DNA of 64,000 nt, from positions 124,001-188,000 of the forward strand of contig JAHCBC010000007.1 in the NCBI GenBank assembly GCA_019634595.1. The letters are read 5' to 3'. Each line of letters begins with the position of its first letter. Positions within the stretch are counted from its first letter, which is position 1. Origin of the DNA: Akkermansiaceae bacterium. Lineage in GTDB: Bacteria > Verrucomicrobiota > Verrucomicrobiia > Verrucomicrobiales > Akkermansiaceae. The notes below the pieces were generated by a model. It was not told the origin of the DNA, did no database searches, and saw only the letters and a list, made by a program, of their open reading frames with translations. Shown piece by piece: positions 25,099 through 35,437 of the stretch. The translations under genes and the position numbers were made by a program.

Positions 25099-28000
25099 GT
25101 TTCAACCCGCCCCCCGTGAAGGGGCGACTGATGCATTTTTTACAGGTTCCGCGCCTTGGATAGTTTCAACCCGCGACCCCGGTGAAGGGGCAACAAAGGT
25201 GTGGACGCCGGAGGATTTCCTGCAGGTGTTTCAACCCGTTTCCCCGTAAGGGGGCGACTGTAAGCGACCAGATAGATCAGACCCTTTTTCATGTTTCAAC
25301 CCGCGCCCCGGTGAGGGGGCGACCGTATGCAATCCAGGCAGCTCATGGCAACCACCTGTTTCAACCCGCGCCCCCGTGAAGGGGCGACAGAAGACGGCGG
25401 AGGAACGCGCGAAGCTGGAGGAGTTTCAACCCGCGCCCCCGTGAAGGGGCGACTCTGGGCGACCTCTACAAGATCACCGGATCCACCGGTTTCAACCCGC
25501 GCCCCCGTGAAGGGGCGACTCGCGGCGGACGCAATGAAATGGCGGTGTCGTGGGTTTCAACCCGCGCCCCCGTGAAGGGGCGACCAGCAGCCCGCGAGGA
25601 GGAGGCCAAGAAGGAGGCCGTTTCAACCCGCGCCCCCGTGAAGGGGCGACCTTCTATTCGCGGTGTTCTACGGACTCAAGAAATGGTTTCAACCCGCGCC
25701 CCCGTGAAGGGGCGACCACCGCTGATACCCGCGATATACCTTTCCTTCTGGTTTCAACCCGCGCCCCCGTGAAGGGGCGACGCCGTCCCGTGTAGTGCGA
25801 GGGCTTCCCGACGTTGTTTCAACCCGCGCCCCCGTGAAGGGGCGACGAATCTTGGCATTGACGACCGCTGGGTCCCCGATGTTTCAACCCGCGCCCCCGT
25901 GAAGGGGCGACAGGTTGGGATGCGGGAGGGGTATTCTGGGCGCGAGTTTCAACCCGCGCCCCCGTGAAGGGGCGACGTACTTATACGTCTTGGCAACCAA
26001 CGTCTTACATGTTTCAACCCGCGCCCCCGTGAAGGGGCGACAAAGTCTTCACGAAGGTCCTCCTGACTATCCACCTGTTTCAACCCGCGCCCCCGTGAAG
26101 GGGCGACGAAGCCGTGAAAAGCCGATCGGACATCGCTGAAGGTTTCAACCCGCGCCCCCGTGAAGGGGCGACCGCCGGTGCTGGGATAGAGCGATGCGGT
26201 ATCGGCGGTTTCAACCCGCGCCCCCGTGAAGGGGCGACCCTTGAGCGCATCATCTGCCACCCGGGGAGGGAGTTTCAACCCGCGCCCCCGTGAAGGGGCG
26301 ACCGAACCACGGGCCAATGAAAGCGGAGATCTTGTTGTTTCAACCCGCGCCCCCGTGAAGGGGCGACTCCAGTCGGGCAACGGCGGCCACTACCTCGCCG
26401 AGTTTCAACCCGCGCCCCCGTGAAGGGGCGACGCTCACGAAGTCCGGCTACGTCGATGTCAGCGAGTTTCAACCCGCGCCCCCGTGAAGGGGCGACCAGT
26501 CACGCCGAAGCAGATCCTCGCCCGCGCGGAGTTTCAACCCGCGCCCCCGTGAAGGGGCGACTCCCGCGTAGCCGCGGCCATCAACGAAGAGGTTGAAGTT
26601 TCAACCCGCGCCCCCGTGAAGGGGCGACATCTCGAAAACAACGTCGTCGTCTCCATTGAGGTGTTTCAACCCGCGCCCCCGTGAAGGGGCGACCTCGACT
26701 GACGATGGATATAATGAAGGAGCGCCAGTTTCAACCCGCGCCCCCGTGAAGGGGCGACGATAGAACTCCAGCAAGCGTGAGTGCGAGATGGTGTTTCAAC
26801 CCGCGCCCCCGTGAAGGGGCGACGGCGGCGTTCCTCGGCTTCTCCGTTCGGGGTGATGTTTCAACCCGCGCCCCCGTGAAGGGGCGACTCAGCCAGCCCT
26901 CGACATAACGCTGCGGGTTCGCGTTTCAACCCGCGCCCCCGTGAAGGGGCGACACGCTCACCTTGAATGCGCCCAGAACCTGGGCGAGTTTCAACCCGCG
27001 CCCCCGTGAAGGGGCGACCCGCTGCGCCGCTCACGCTGTCTCCGGAGGGTATGTTTCAACCCGCGCCCCCGTGAAGGGGCGACCCGTCGAGATGCAGGAC
27101 CTGATGCTGGCCGAGGTGTTTCAACCCGCGCCCCCGTGAAGGGGCGACTGAGAGTCTGAGTCGCGACTCCTCTACGTCGATGTTTCAACCCGCGCCCCCG
27201 TGAAGGGGCGACCGCACTGTTACGTGAGAATACCCGGTGCGTCATGTTTCAACCCGCGCCCCCGTGAAGGGGCGACCGCACTGTTGCGCGAAAATACCCG
27301 GTGCGTCATGTTTCAACCCGCGCCCCCGTGAAGGGGCGACGGATCCGCCGGCGGAATGCCGTGTCATCCTCGGTGTTTCAACCCGCGCCCCCGTGAAGGG
27401 GCGACTCGAAGCCGTCCCTGCCAATGACACCGGGATTCCGGTTTCAACCCGCGCCCCCGTGAAGGGGCGACTGAAGGGGTGCCGGAAGGACGGCATCGCC
27501 CCGAAGTTTCAACCCGCGCCCCCGTGAAGGGGCGACTTTCGGCGCGGCGGAGGATCTCTGTCTCGGCATAGGTGTTTCAACCCGCGCCCCCGTGAAGGGG
27601 CGACGGCACACTTCCGCTTCGTGCATGCGGAATGCGTGTTTCAACCCGCGCCCCCGTGAAGGGGCGACGTGACGCGGTTTCCGGGATCCGGGGACGGGTG
27701 AGGTTTCAACCCGCGCCCCCGTGAAGGGGCGACCACCCTGGCCCGGGACGGGTCACGGGACAGAGTGTTTCAACCCGCGCCCCCGTGAAGGGGCGACAAT
27801 ACGTCACGGAATACCGGACCTGGATGAGCCAGTTTCAACCCGCGCCCCCGTGAAGGGGCGACCGTGGTCTCGTCATACGGGCCGCCGCGGACGATGTTTC
27901 AACCCGCGCCCCCGTGAAGGGGCGACCCCACCGCTGGCGGTCACACCCTGGCCCGGGGAGTTTCAACCCGCGCCCCCGTGAAGGGGCGACTTGGAAGGAG

Positions 28001-29603
28001 CATGGATGAGCCGGATTTCAACCCGCGCCCCCGTGAAGGGACGACCGTGAATCTCGTCATACGGGCCGCCGCCCGGACGATGTTTCAACCCGCGCCCCCG
28101 TGAAGGGCGACCCCACCGCTGGCGGTCACGCACCTGGCCCGGGAGTTTCAACGCGCCCGTGAGAAGGGGCGACTTGAAAAATCAGAGATAACGCCACCAT
28201 ATTATGTTTCAGCCGCGCCCCGTGAAGGCGACGAAGTAAGCGGACACCACGTTTGCATGAAGGCGGTTTCAGCCCACTTTATTGAAGGGGCGACCGTGCA
28301 GGAGGGCGAGGGAACTATTAGAAATTTGTTTCAGCCCGCGCCCCCGTGAAGAAGGGGCGACGTGGCTCGGTCGCGGAAAGCCCCGCAATACGGAATATGT
28401 TTCAACCCGCCCCGTGAAGGGGCGACGGGTGGAGAGGAGGGAGTGAGAACTCAGTGATCCCGCCAGCCGATCATGTTTCAACCCGCGCCCCCGTGAAGGG
28501 GCGACGAAGTAAGCGGACACCACGTTTTGCATGAGGCGGTTTCAACCCGCGCCCCCGTGAAGGGGCGACCGTGCGGGAGGGCGAGGGAACTATTAGGAAT
28601 TTGTTTCAACCCGCGCCCCCGTGAAGGGGCGACGTGAGCGGTCGCGGAAAGCCCCGCAATACGAATATGTTTCAACCCGCGCCCCCGTGAAGGGGCGACG
28701 GAGTGGAGGGAGAGTGAGAGGACGTTGGAGAAGTTTCAACCCGCGCCCCCGTGAAGGGGCGACACCACGGTCCGCATCAACGACTCCGCCGGCCTGTTTC
28801 AACCCGCGCCCCCGTGAAGGGGCGACCCCATTGATCAGGAAAACCAGCGTTTCCCCGATGTTTCAACCCGCGCCCCCGTGAAGGGGCGACTGGACGTTTC
28901 CGCCGTTGCCATCCATTCCAAGCTGTTTCAACCCGCGCCCCCGTGAAGGGGCGACGGCGGGGAATGCTGAGGCGTAGTTAAGTCGTTAGTTTCAACCCGC
29001 GCCCCCGTGAAGGGGCGACGCGTCTTATTCGTCAATAACTCGGTTTACGCTACGTTTCAACCCGCGCCCCCGTGAAGGGGCGACCGGCGCATTGCCCGGT
29101 TCATCCATGAGACTTTCAGTTTCAACCCGCGCCCCCGTGAAGGGGCGACTTCCTGCGGCGGCCATCAAATCCTTTACGAACTGTTTCAACCCGCGCCCCC
29201 GTGAAGGGGCGACCCAGTCCTTGGTCGTCCTTCGCCGAGGCGTAGCAGTTTCAACCCGCGCCCCCGTGAAGGGGCGACGAACCCCGTCGATCCGGGATGA
29301 CAGGACCGCGGTGTTTCAACCCGCGCCCCCGTGAAGGGGCGACGCCGGAAGGACTGCCACCACTGAAATTCTTGGGACGTTTCAACCCGCGCCCCCGTGA
29401 AGGGGCGACCAGGAACGGGAGTGGTCGCTCGATGGGGTCAAGGTTTCAACCCGCGCCCCCGTGAAGGGGCGACCATCATCCAGCCGAAGAACGATGACGG
29501 CGATGAGGTTTCAACCCGCGCCCCCGTGAAGGGGCGACCATCAGGATTGGGGCGATCCCGTCAGAGACCCATGTTTCAACCCGCGCCCCCGTGAAGGGGC
29601 GAC
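25099..29603 (-). CRISPR. type I-C CRISPR array, about 70 repeats as assembled
   Basis: I count 70 repeats of 31 bases; on the plus strand they begin GTTTCAACCCGCG and end GTGAAGGGGCGAC, with spacers mostly 33-36 bases. On the minus strand the repeat ends GGGTTGAAAC, as type I-C repeats do, so transcription is leftward, the same direction as the cas genes, with the leader at the right. The four leftmost repeats (25099-25323) carry substitutions, as expected at the old end. A block at about 27990-28450 has indel-ridden repeats and duplicated spacers that look like an assembly fault, so the real count is probably about 63. Confidence 0.98.
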
Positions 29604-29832
29604 TGCGGCATGCTGAATTCCTTCTGCCATCTTGGAAAGAGCAGATATCCGCGCGAACCCACCCCTTGCCAGGGCCATCGTGGGTGGTGGATTCGTTTCT
29701 GGTTATGTCAAAGAACTGATCGGAAGGCATTTACGACAAGCGCGAACCCTGCGGGAATATTATGATCACTCGGGGTTCGCGCCTACCTCTTCCGGGCATA
29801 TTACCGATGCCAGACCACAGAGGTAAGAACGG
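29604..29832 (-). promoter_or_regulatory. CRISPR leader
   Basis: About 229 bases between the perfect first repeat and cas2, without a credible gene. Because transcription runs leftward and the repeats adjacent to it are unmutated, this is the leader that should hold the pre-crRNA promoter and the adaptation signals. I did not identify individual promoter boxes. Confidence 0.75.
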
Positions 29833-30123
29833 CTAAATGATGAGGGGACCATCCACATCATAGCCGGGTCTCGCACCATGATGCTCCACTCTGTTCTTCC
29901 AGTTCGCCCCCAGATGGTAGAAACGGAGGCTGTCCAACTCCGGATCGATGATGTCCATGAGCTTCGATTTCACCCCCACCAGTTGCCCCGGATCAACCTT
30001 GCATTCGAACACCGAATTCTGAACCCGTTGTCCGTAATCAAGGCACGTTTTGGCGATCCGACGCAACCGGGATTTCCCCGCCGGAGTCGTGGTGTTCACA
30101 TCGTAGGTCACGAGCAAATACAT
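29833..30123 (-). CDS. cas2: CRISPR adaptation protein Cas2
   Basis: 96 residues, ferredoxin-like fold. It begins MYLLVTYDVNTTTPAGKSRL, with the metal Asp at residue 8, then CLDYGQRVQNSVFECKVDPG. Cas2 dimerises and bridges two Cas1 dimers in the spacer-integration complex. It is the last gene of the cas operon, 25 bases after cas1, next to the leader. Length and motifs are typical of type I-C. Confidence 0.98.
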   Translation of the reverse strand: MYLLVTYDVNTTTPAGKSRLRRIAKTCLDYGQRVQNSVFECKVDPGQLVGVKSKLMDIIDPELDSLRFYHLGANWKNRVEHHGARPGYDVDGPLII

Positions 30124-30148
30124 GTGTGATGAGGAGAGCGGGGATTAT

Positions 30149-31189
30149 TCATTTGGACAGAAAGGCAGGGTAAGCATCCAGATCCCCGCGCAGGTGCCGG
30201 GCGAGCAGGCGCGCCTGCAGGTGGGGCAAAAGCCCCAAGGTGACCCTTTCATCCAAGAAAGGGTGGATTATCTCGTCCTGTTTGCGCTCCTGCCAGGCGG
30301 CCAGCACCTGTTTCCGTGAATCGTCTTTGAGCAGCACCGCTCCTGACTCCGCAGTCCGGAAATCCGCAAAGGTGATCTGTTTCCGGTTCAGGAGGGTAAG
30401 CGCCACTCTGTCCGCCAGGAACGCCCTGAACTCCTCCATCAGGTCCAAGGCTAGGGATGGCCGCCCGGGACGGTCGCGGTGGAGGAAACCGCACTGCGGA
30501 TCCAGGCCGCAGCTCTCCAAGGCGCTGCGGCAGTCATGCATCAGCAGGACGTAGAGGAAAGACAGCAGCGCATTGACCGGATCCAGCGGCGGCCGGCGGG
30601 AGCGGCCGGAGATCCTCACCAATGGGTCATGGTTCACCAGCAGATGGCGGAACACGGAAAAATAGGTGGAGGCAGCATCCCCTTCGATCCCGCGCAGCGA
30701 ATCCAAGGTCCCGGCACGCCCCAACAAGCCTATCCTGACCGCGATGGCATCAGCCGCCTGCCCCAGGGCGGAGGCCCGCTCCGGGGATTTCCCGCCGTGG
30801 TCCCGGGCGGCGCGCATGAGCACCTGGCGGGCATTCGCCAGCTTGGCCGCCAGCATGTTCGCCGCTATGGCCACGGACGCCGCCTCATCGTCCGCACGGC
30901 GGTATTGCTCCCTGCGGAGGAGGATGTTCCCGGAGGTGAACCCTCGCGTGGCGGCGAGGAATTTCCCATGGGGGGTATGGAAGGAAATGCTCACCCCGGC
31001 CTCCGCGCACGCTGCCATGAGAGCCGCTGAGGCGCCGATGTCCCAGCCGAAGCATGAGATTCCCTCCAGATTGTGCAGCGGCACGCGCATCTTCGTCTCC
31101 CCCTCATGCCGGATTTCCACCGCGGCTCCATCCTTGCGAAGATAGGACCCATCCAAGGTGACGAAGAGGGTGTTCAGGTGGCGTTTCAT
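30149..31189 (-). CDS. cas1: CRISPR integrase Cas1 (type I-C)
   Basis: 346-residue integrase that inserts new spacers. The N-terminal beta domain starts MKRHLNTLFVTLDGSYLRKDG. Catalytic Glu is in LRGIEGDAAS, His in GFLHRDRPGR, and the acidic pair in LALDLMEEFRAF. The start at 31189 overlaps the cas4 stop by four bases (ATGA); an upstream in-frame extension would read through cas4 and is rejected. Works with Cas2 and Cas4 in the cytosol to select and integrate prespacers. Confidence 0.98.
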   Translation of the reverse strand: MKRHLNTLFVTLDGSYLRKDGAAVEIRHEGETKMRVPLHNLEGISCFGWDIGASAALMAACAEAGVSISFHTPHGKFLAATRGFTSGNILLRREQYRRADDEAASVAIAANMLAAKLANARQVLMRAARDHGGKSPERASALGQAADAIAVRIGLLGRAGTLDSLRGIEGDAASTYFSVFRHLLVNHDPLVRISGRSRRPPLDPVNALLSFLYVLLMHDCRSALESCGLDPQCGFLHRDRPGRPSLALDLMEEFRAFLADRVALTLLNRKQITFADFRTAESGAVLLKDDSRKQVLAAWQERKQDEIIHPFLDERVTLGLLPHLQARLLARHLRGDLDAYPAFLSK

Positions 31190-31824
31190 GTTTCCTCGGA
31201 AAGAACCGCCCGGAGGCGCTGGCCAAACCAGGCTCCGGCACCCCGGCGGAACCTCAGTGCCTGCGGTTGGCAGAGATCCAGAAGAGAGCACGCGCCACAC
31301 CGTCTCGTCTCATACTCGGCGGGTGGGGTAAACCCGTCGCGAATGCAATCATGCACCGCAACCGCGGCAGCCGCCACCAAGTCCCTCAGATCAGCATCGA
31401 AAGGGATCTCCATCCGCCTGCGCCGCTCTCCGTAGTAGAGGCAGCCGCCGGGAACGGAGGCGGACAGCATTTCCTCGAGACACAGCGCCTGGGCGCAGAG
31501 CTGCACCTCGTCCGCCCGGTGGGACTTCGGCTTTCCCCTTTTGTATTCCACCGGAAGGATGCGTCCTCCGGGGTGGAATTCCACCACGTCACATTCTCCA
31601 GCCAGTCCAAGCCGCAGCGAACGTACTGGCAGGCCACGCGTGATCCGCACTCCTTGGCGGGACTCGTCCGGGCCATCATGCGCCCGGGCATGCATGACCC
31701 TCCCCTCCGCGGTGAATCGGTTCTCCGCCCAGGCCCTCTCCACATGGATCAGCGCACACTGCCGGGGGCAATACAGCCAATGCTGCAACGCCGATATGGG
31801 GATGAGCTGGTCCTCTCCGAACAT
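31186..31824 (-). CDS. cas4: CRISPR exonuclease Cas4
   Basis: 212-residue RecB-like nuclease with a Fe-S cluster. Cluster cysteines: YCPRQC at residues 19-23 and CGACSLLDLC at 176-185. Nuclease motifs: GECDVVEF, ILPVEYKRGK (Asp/Glu-x-Lys) and QLCAQALCLEE. Cas4 trims prespacer ends and fixes PAM choice and orientation in type I-C. It overlaps cas1 by four bases, consistent with the Cas4-Cas1 complex described for this subtype. Confidence 0.97.
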   Translation of the reverse strand: MFGEDQLIPISALQHWLYCPRQCALIHVERAWAENRFTAEGRVMHARAHDGPDESRQGVRITRGLPVRSLRLGLAGECDVVEFHPGGRILPVEYKRGKPKSHRADEVQLCAQALCLEEMLSASVPGGCLYYGERRRRMEIPFDADLRDLVAAAAVAVHDCIRDGFTPPAEYETRRCGACSLLDLCQPQALRFRRGAGAWFGQRLRAVLSEET

Positions 31825-31846
31825 GGGGTAATCCGGGCGCGGTCCG

Positions 31847-32704
31847 TTACAAGCGTTCGATGACTTCTACACCCGCCGGGATGGCAGTGCGGTCGATGGA
31901 AACCACGTAATCAGAGAAAGACCGGGGTGCCTCCACCCCGTCTTTCTTTTTCACGGACACCGCGTCGAACAGCTTGTGGCTGGGCGCTGCCCCGAGGGCC
32001 GTGTCATGTTTGAAAACGATGAGGCTGCGGGGGCTCATACTCCCCGCTGGGCGGGCGGCGGACTGGTCGAACTGAAACGCGTTCTCCAACGCCTGGAACA
32101 GGAGTTCCAAATCCTCATCCCCGAAGCCTGTTTGCTTCGCCAGAAACGGATTCACGAAACCGTGCGCCTTGTAGAGCCCGTATGGCACCGTGAACTTCCT
32201 GCCCATGGTCCGCTCCTTCTCCGCGTCCTTTTCGTTGGTCACTGAGGAACGGGTGATGGCGTGCTCGCTGGACACGATGGGGTCGATGGAGCGCGCGAAT
32301 GAGATCTGCACCGGTCCCCGGACCTGGCCGCAGTTGACATCGGTTGACATCACCGCGCCGAATGTTCGCACATCGTAGTAATTCTTCGCCATCCATTGGG
32401 TGGCCTCATCTTTCTTTCCGTCCTTCGGGGTTTTCGACTCTTTCTCGGGAATGCCCACCGCCTCATGCGCTTCCTTGTGCTGGTTGTTGAGGACGGCGCC
32501 ATCGGTAAAATAAATGCGCTTCCCGTCCGCACCGTCTGCAGTCATCGCGACAAAGTTGCGGATCTTGCGCTTCAGGCAGACATCGGTGACGAGACCCTGG
32601 CCGGTCTCCACGTCGATGCGCGGCAGGTTGCCAGCGTCAGGGTCTCCGTTCGGATTGGCATCCTGCGCGTCGAAAAGGTAGAGGAAGTCGTAGCGATGGT
32701 TCAT
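31847..32704 (-). CDS. cas7c: type I-C Cascade backbone protein Cas7 (Csd2)
   Basis: 285 residues. The Csd2 N-terminus is clear: RYDFLYLFDAQDANPNGDPD, then NLPRIDVETGQGLVTDVCLKRKIR. Further conserved segments include YDVRTFGAVMS and GPVQISFARSIDPI. Cas7 subunits polymerise along the crRNA to form the surveillance complex backbone. It lies 22 bases before cas4 and 55 bases after cas8c in the single leftward operon. Confidence 0.97.
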   Translation of the reverse strand: MNHRYDFLYLFDAQDANPNGDPDAGNLPRIDVETGQGLVTDVCLKRKIRNFVAMTADGADGKRIYFTDGAVLNNQHKEAHEAVGIPEKESKTPKDGKKDEATQWMAKNYYDVRTFGAVMSTDVNCGQVRGPVQISFARSIDPIVSSEHAITRSSVTNEKDAEKERTMGRKFTVPYGLYKAHGFVNPFLAKQTGFGDEDLELLFQALENAFQFDQSAARPAGSMSPRSLIVFKHDTALGAAPSHKLFDAVSVKKKDGVEAPRSFSDYVVSIDRTAIPAGVEVIERL

Positions 32705-32759
32705 GGTTTCGGGAATGAAGTGAGAGTGGTTGCGTGATTCAGTGGGGTTGCAGGGAGGA

Positions 32760-34520
32760 TCAGTCTCCCTTGTTTCCTTCTTTCTTGGTGAAGAAGTCCT
32801 TTCGCTGGTGGTAGTAGCCGATCGCGAAGATACCTTGGTTTTTCAGGGAGAGCTGGTTGGGGAAACCTCTGCCATCCAATCCTGCAAGAACGTCCTGAAT
32901 CAATCGTTCACGGTTCAGCTTAGCACCACCGTTCAGCTTGGCCAGATGGTGCTGGTACGTCCGGAGAATCCTCGGAAAAACACTGGCCGGCGTGGCGGAG
33001 GCGCTGCTGTAGAACTTTTCGCGGATGCCTGCATTGATAGGGCCTAGAGCATCTTCCTGGGTTTTCTCCAGCACGGCGAAAAGCCTGCCAAGGCGATAGG
33101 GGGGATCGGTGTTTTCTGGATCTAACATGACGGGTATATCGATTTGATGATTGCGGACAAGGACGGCCTTCAGTGTGGCGGAGCGGAGGTAATTGATGGT
33201 CCGGTCCGCATGGATCCGGCGGATGACCGCCGAGAAGAGTCCCTCCGGATACGACGTACCCTCCACGATGGCCCGGGTGAGCGCACCGCCAAGGAGGGGC
33301 GGAATCTCATCCGCCACACGGGCGGTCTCACGCAGGATTTGCCAGATGGCGGGAAACGCCGGATCTGCGAACCTTTTTCCGATTGGCTCCGTGAACTGCC
33401 GGACCATCTCGATACAACGGTGATGCTCATGCAGTTTCTCCAGCAAATCCGCCGTGGTGGACCGGTGGAAAAAGCGGATGGAGACACGCGCCGCGTTCGG
33501 TGCCAGACCCAGGATGAAGAAGGGAGTTTCGGATTCCCCTTGTTCCACATATCCACCACCGGATCTCACAGCCTCCAGCAGGTGCCGCATCTGGTCGCGT
33601 CTCGTCGCATCCTGGGTTTCCTCCACCGCCTGGGAGCCTCCGGAAAAAACGTCCGCAAGTAGATCTTCCAGCAATGTTCGCTTCTCCGTCCAGAAAACCG
33701 CGGTGGTGTCCCCGATGCGGAGGCGATGTTTCTTCGCCTGTGGCCCGGTCAGGAGAGAGTTCAGTGCGGTGCCGTATTGGAAGGCAACCTCACCGCTGAC
33801 GGGGGCATTGAAACTCTGGGTCTTCCCGTAGGATTCATAAGCGGCGGCATTGAAGGATACCAGCGATGCTCCCGCAGCCTGCGAGCCTGTCACGCCCTTG
33901 ATCTTCGGATGAAGTCGGGCGGGAGACGACATACTACCGGTCACCAGACACTGCTCCGCTTCCTGATCCCCTTCCCCACCCTTCTCCAGCGTTCCGCGCC
34001 ACCATTCCTGGACCTTTTTCGACTCATGCACCGCGCGCTTCTCTCCCCGGATGCCGAAAATTCCGAAACCCGTTCCAACCTCATTGAGCCTGGGATACTC
34101 CGCGATCCGCACGGGATCCCACTGCTCCAGAAATCGGCAGACCGCGGAAAACCCCGGATCCTCGATGGTTTTTTCCAACTCAAGGTGGCGTTGACGCAGT
34201 GCCTCGAAGCGCTTCTCCCCGAAGCCCGCGGGCTTGTCCTCCGGTTGTCGGCCCAGCAGATAAGTCTGGTTGTCCCATAGCAGCCCGGGATTGATGCCGG
34301 AGCCGGACGGTTTTGCCTCCCCCGGTACCAGCATCACCGTGTTCTGCGGCCTGCCTCTCTCATCCGGCGTGCGGGCGTCCTGGATGTCATGGAGAGTGCC
34401 ATCCGCCTCCAGTACGATCCGGAAGCTGATCTTCTGAGGGGAGAAGCCCGGTGGGGCGATTTCATAGGCGGCATCGCCCGCCAACCGGTCGTAGAGTTCG
34501 TTGAGAGCCTGGAGGATCAT
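32760..34520 (-). CDS. cas8c: type I-C Cascade large subunit Cas8c (Csd1)
   Basis: 586-residue Csd1-type large subunit, which recognises the PAM, stabilises the R-loop and recruits Cas3. The N-terminus MILQALNELYDRLAGDAAYE and the central SFNAPVSGEVAFQYGTALN are typical of the family. In type I-C an internal start in cas8c yields a Cas11c small subunit; the C-terminal helical part here (about residues 440-586) could do so, but I cannot point to a definite internal start. Start overlaps the cas5c stop by four bases. Confidence 0.96.
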   Translation of the reverse strand: MILQALNELYDRLAGDAAYEIAPPGFSPQKISFRIVLEADGTLHDIQDARTPDERGRPQNTVMLVPGEAKPSGSGINPGLLWDNQTYLLGRQPEDKPAGFGEKRFEALRQRHLELEKTIEDPGFSAVCRFLEQWDPVRIAEYPRLNEVGTGFGIFGIRGEKRAVHESKKVQEWWRGTLEKGGEGDQEAEQCLVTGSMSSPARLHPKIKGVTGSQAAGASLVSFNAAAYESYGKTQSFNAPVSGEVAFQYGTALNSLLTGPQAKKHRLRIGDTTAVFWTEKRTLLEDLLADVFSGGSQAVEETQDATRRDQMRHLLEAVRSGGGYVEQGESETPFFILGLAPNAARVSIRFFHRSTTADLLEKLHEHHRCIEMVRQFTEPIGKRFADPAFPAIWQILRETARVADEIPPLLGGALTRAIVEGTSYPEGLFSAVIRRIHADRTINYLRSATLKAVLVRNHQIDIPVMLDPENTDPPYRLGRLFAVLEKTQEDALGPINAGIREKFYSSASATPASVFPRILRTYQHHLAKLNGGAKLNRERLIQDVLAGLDGRGFPNQLSLKNQGIFAIGYYHQRKDFFTKKEGNKGD

Positions 34521-35245
34521 GGCCTGATGGCGAATGGGAGTTCCGGCACGTGGATCACGCCGTCCGTCATCACGGGACGGAAGAAATGCGGTGTGGTGGA
34601 GCGGACCCTGTTGGTGGAACGGTCCGCATCGAACTCAATGTCATGGAGCATGAAGCCGAGATCCTTCGGCCCCATGAGTGAGACATCAGGCGGAGGAATG
34701 TCCGATTCATCCTCGATGAGTTCGAAACGCACCGGGAACTCCCGGCAGCCGAAATACGGCTGGTGGAATGCCTGCCCTTTCCGCGCCCGCCGCTTGAACA
34801 TGTCCAGGTGTTTGCCCACCGCCTCATTCTCCGGCGATGGAGCGCCGCCCTTTTCCACCCGCGGGTCCAGCACCCGGATGTGCGCCCGGATCAGGTAGGC
34901 AACATCCTTGAGCAAAAGGGACGCCCGCTGCTGGCGGTCACCCGCCACGTCCAGGGTAGGTCGTATCTCCGGGTTCTTCATCGCCGCATTCACCCCGGAT
35001 GCGCCCTTCACCGAAATTTTCGACGCGATCTCATTGCGGCGGATATTGGTGAACCGGATCGGGTTCAGCACATGGATCTCATCAATGGTCCACCGGATCT
35101 GTGGCTTCCAATAGATTGCCTCCAGAATGCCCCGGGCGGCGGAAGGCGTCATCACATCATAAGAAACGCGCTCCACCTTCATCTCCGGCCGCGAAAACAG
35201 GGCGTAGTCTCCGGAAACTTTGAGAAATATGCCAAACTTACCCAT
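34517..35245 (-). CDS. cas5c: type I-C Cas5 (Cas5d), pre-crRNA endonuclease
   Basis: 242 residues with the Cas5d opening GKFGIFLKVSGDYALFSRPE and SYDVMTPSAARGILEAIYWK. In subtype I-C, which lacks Cas6, Cas5 itself cuts the repeat hairpin and stays bound to the crRNA 5' handle. Consistently, no cas6 gene is present here, and the repeat has a strong G/C stem (CGCCCC/GGGGCG) for recognition. Gene order after cas3 and coupling to cas8c are standard. Confidence 0.96.
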   Translation of the reverse strand: MGKFGIFLKVSGDYALFSRPEMKVERVSYDVMTPSAARGILEAIYWKPQIRWTIDEIHVLNPIRFTNIRRNEIASKISVKGASGVNAAMKNPEIRPTLDVAGDRQQRASLLLKDVAYLIRAHIRVLDPRVEKGGAPSPENEAVGKHLDMFKRRARKGQAFHQPYFGCREFPVRFELIEDESDIPPPDVSLMGPKDLGFMLHDIEFDADRSTNRVRSTTPHFFRPVMTDGVIHVPELPFAIRP

Positions 35246-35437
35246 TTCCGATAGATCAACTGACAGGAAAGCATTCCGTCAAACAATTCCATCTCCCGAT
35301 CCAACGAAATATTGACTACCAAATTTTCTACCGGAGCAGACTCGCTCGCTCCGGCAGAAAATAGGGCGAGAACCAATTAAAGGATTTACCGAACGTGTAG
35401 GGGGATCAGCAAAAGTCGCAGCCCTCTTGCCATGATT
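35246..35437. other. 192-base spacer between cas3 and cas5c
   Basis: No gene seen. The gap is AT-richer than the cas genes and is the only sizeable break inside the cas operon, so a secondary promoter for the Cascade genes could lie here; I could not define one. Confidence 0.35.

Noticed and set aside
27700..27960. Overlap between the spacers at 27734 and 27927 (shared CACCCTGGCCCGGG)
   Set aside because: The shared stretch is short and GC-rich, and the flanks diverge at once, so I could not show that they derive from overlapping protospacers.
25182..29594. Many short frames with repeated segments such as VSTRAPVKGR
   Set aside because: They are translations of the CRISPR repeats read in phase with spacers, not proteins.
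31190..31300. N-terminal extension of Cas1
   Set aside because: It would lie wholly within cas4 in another frame; the ATGA overlap start at 31189 gives the canonical N-terminus.
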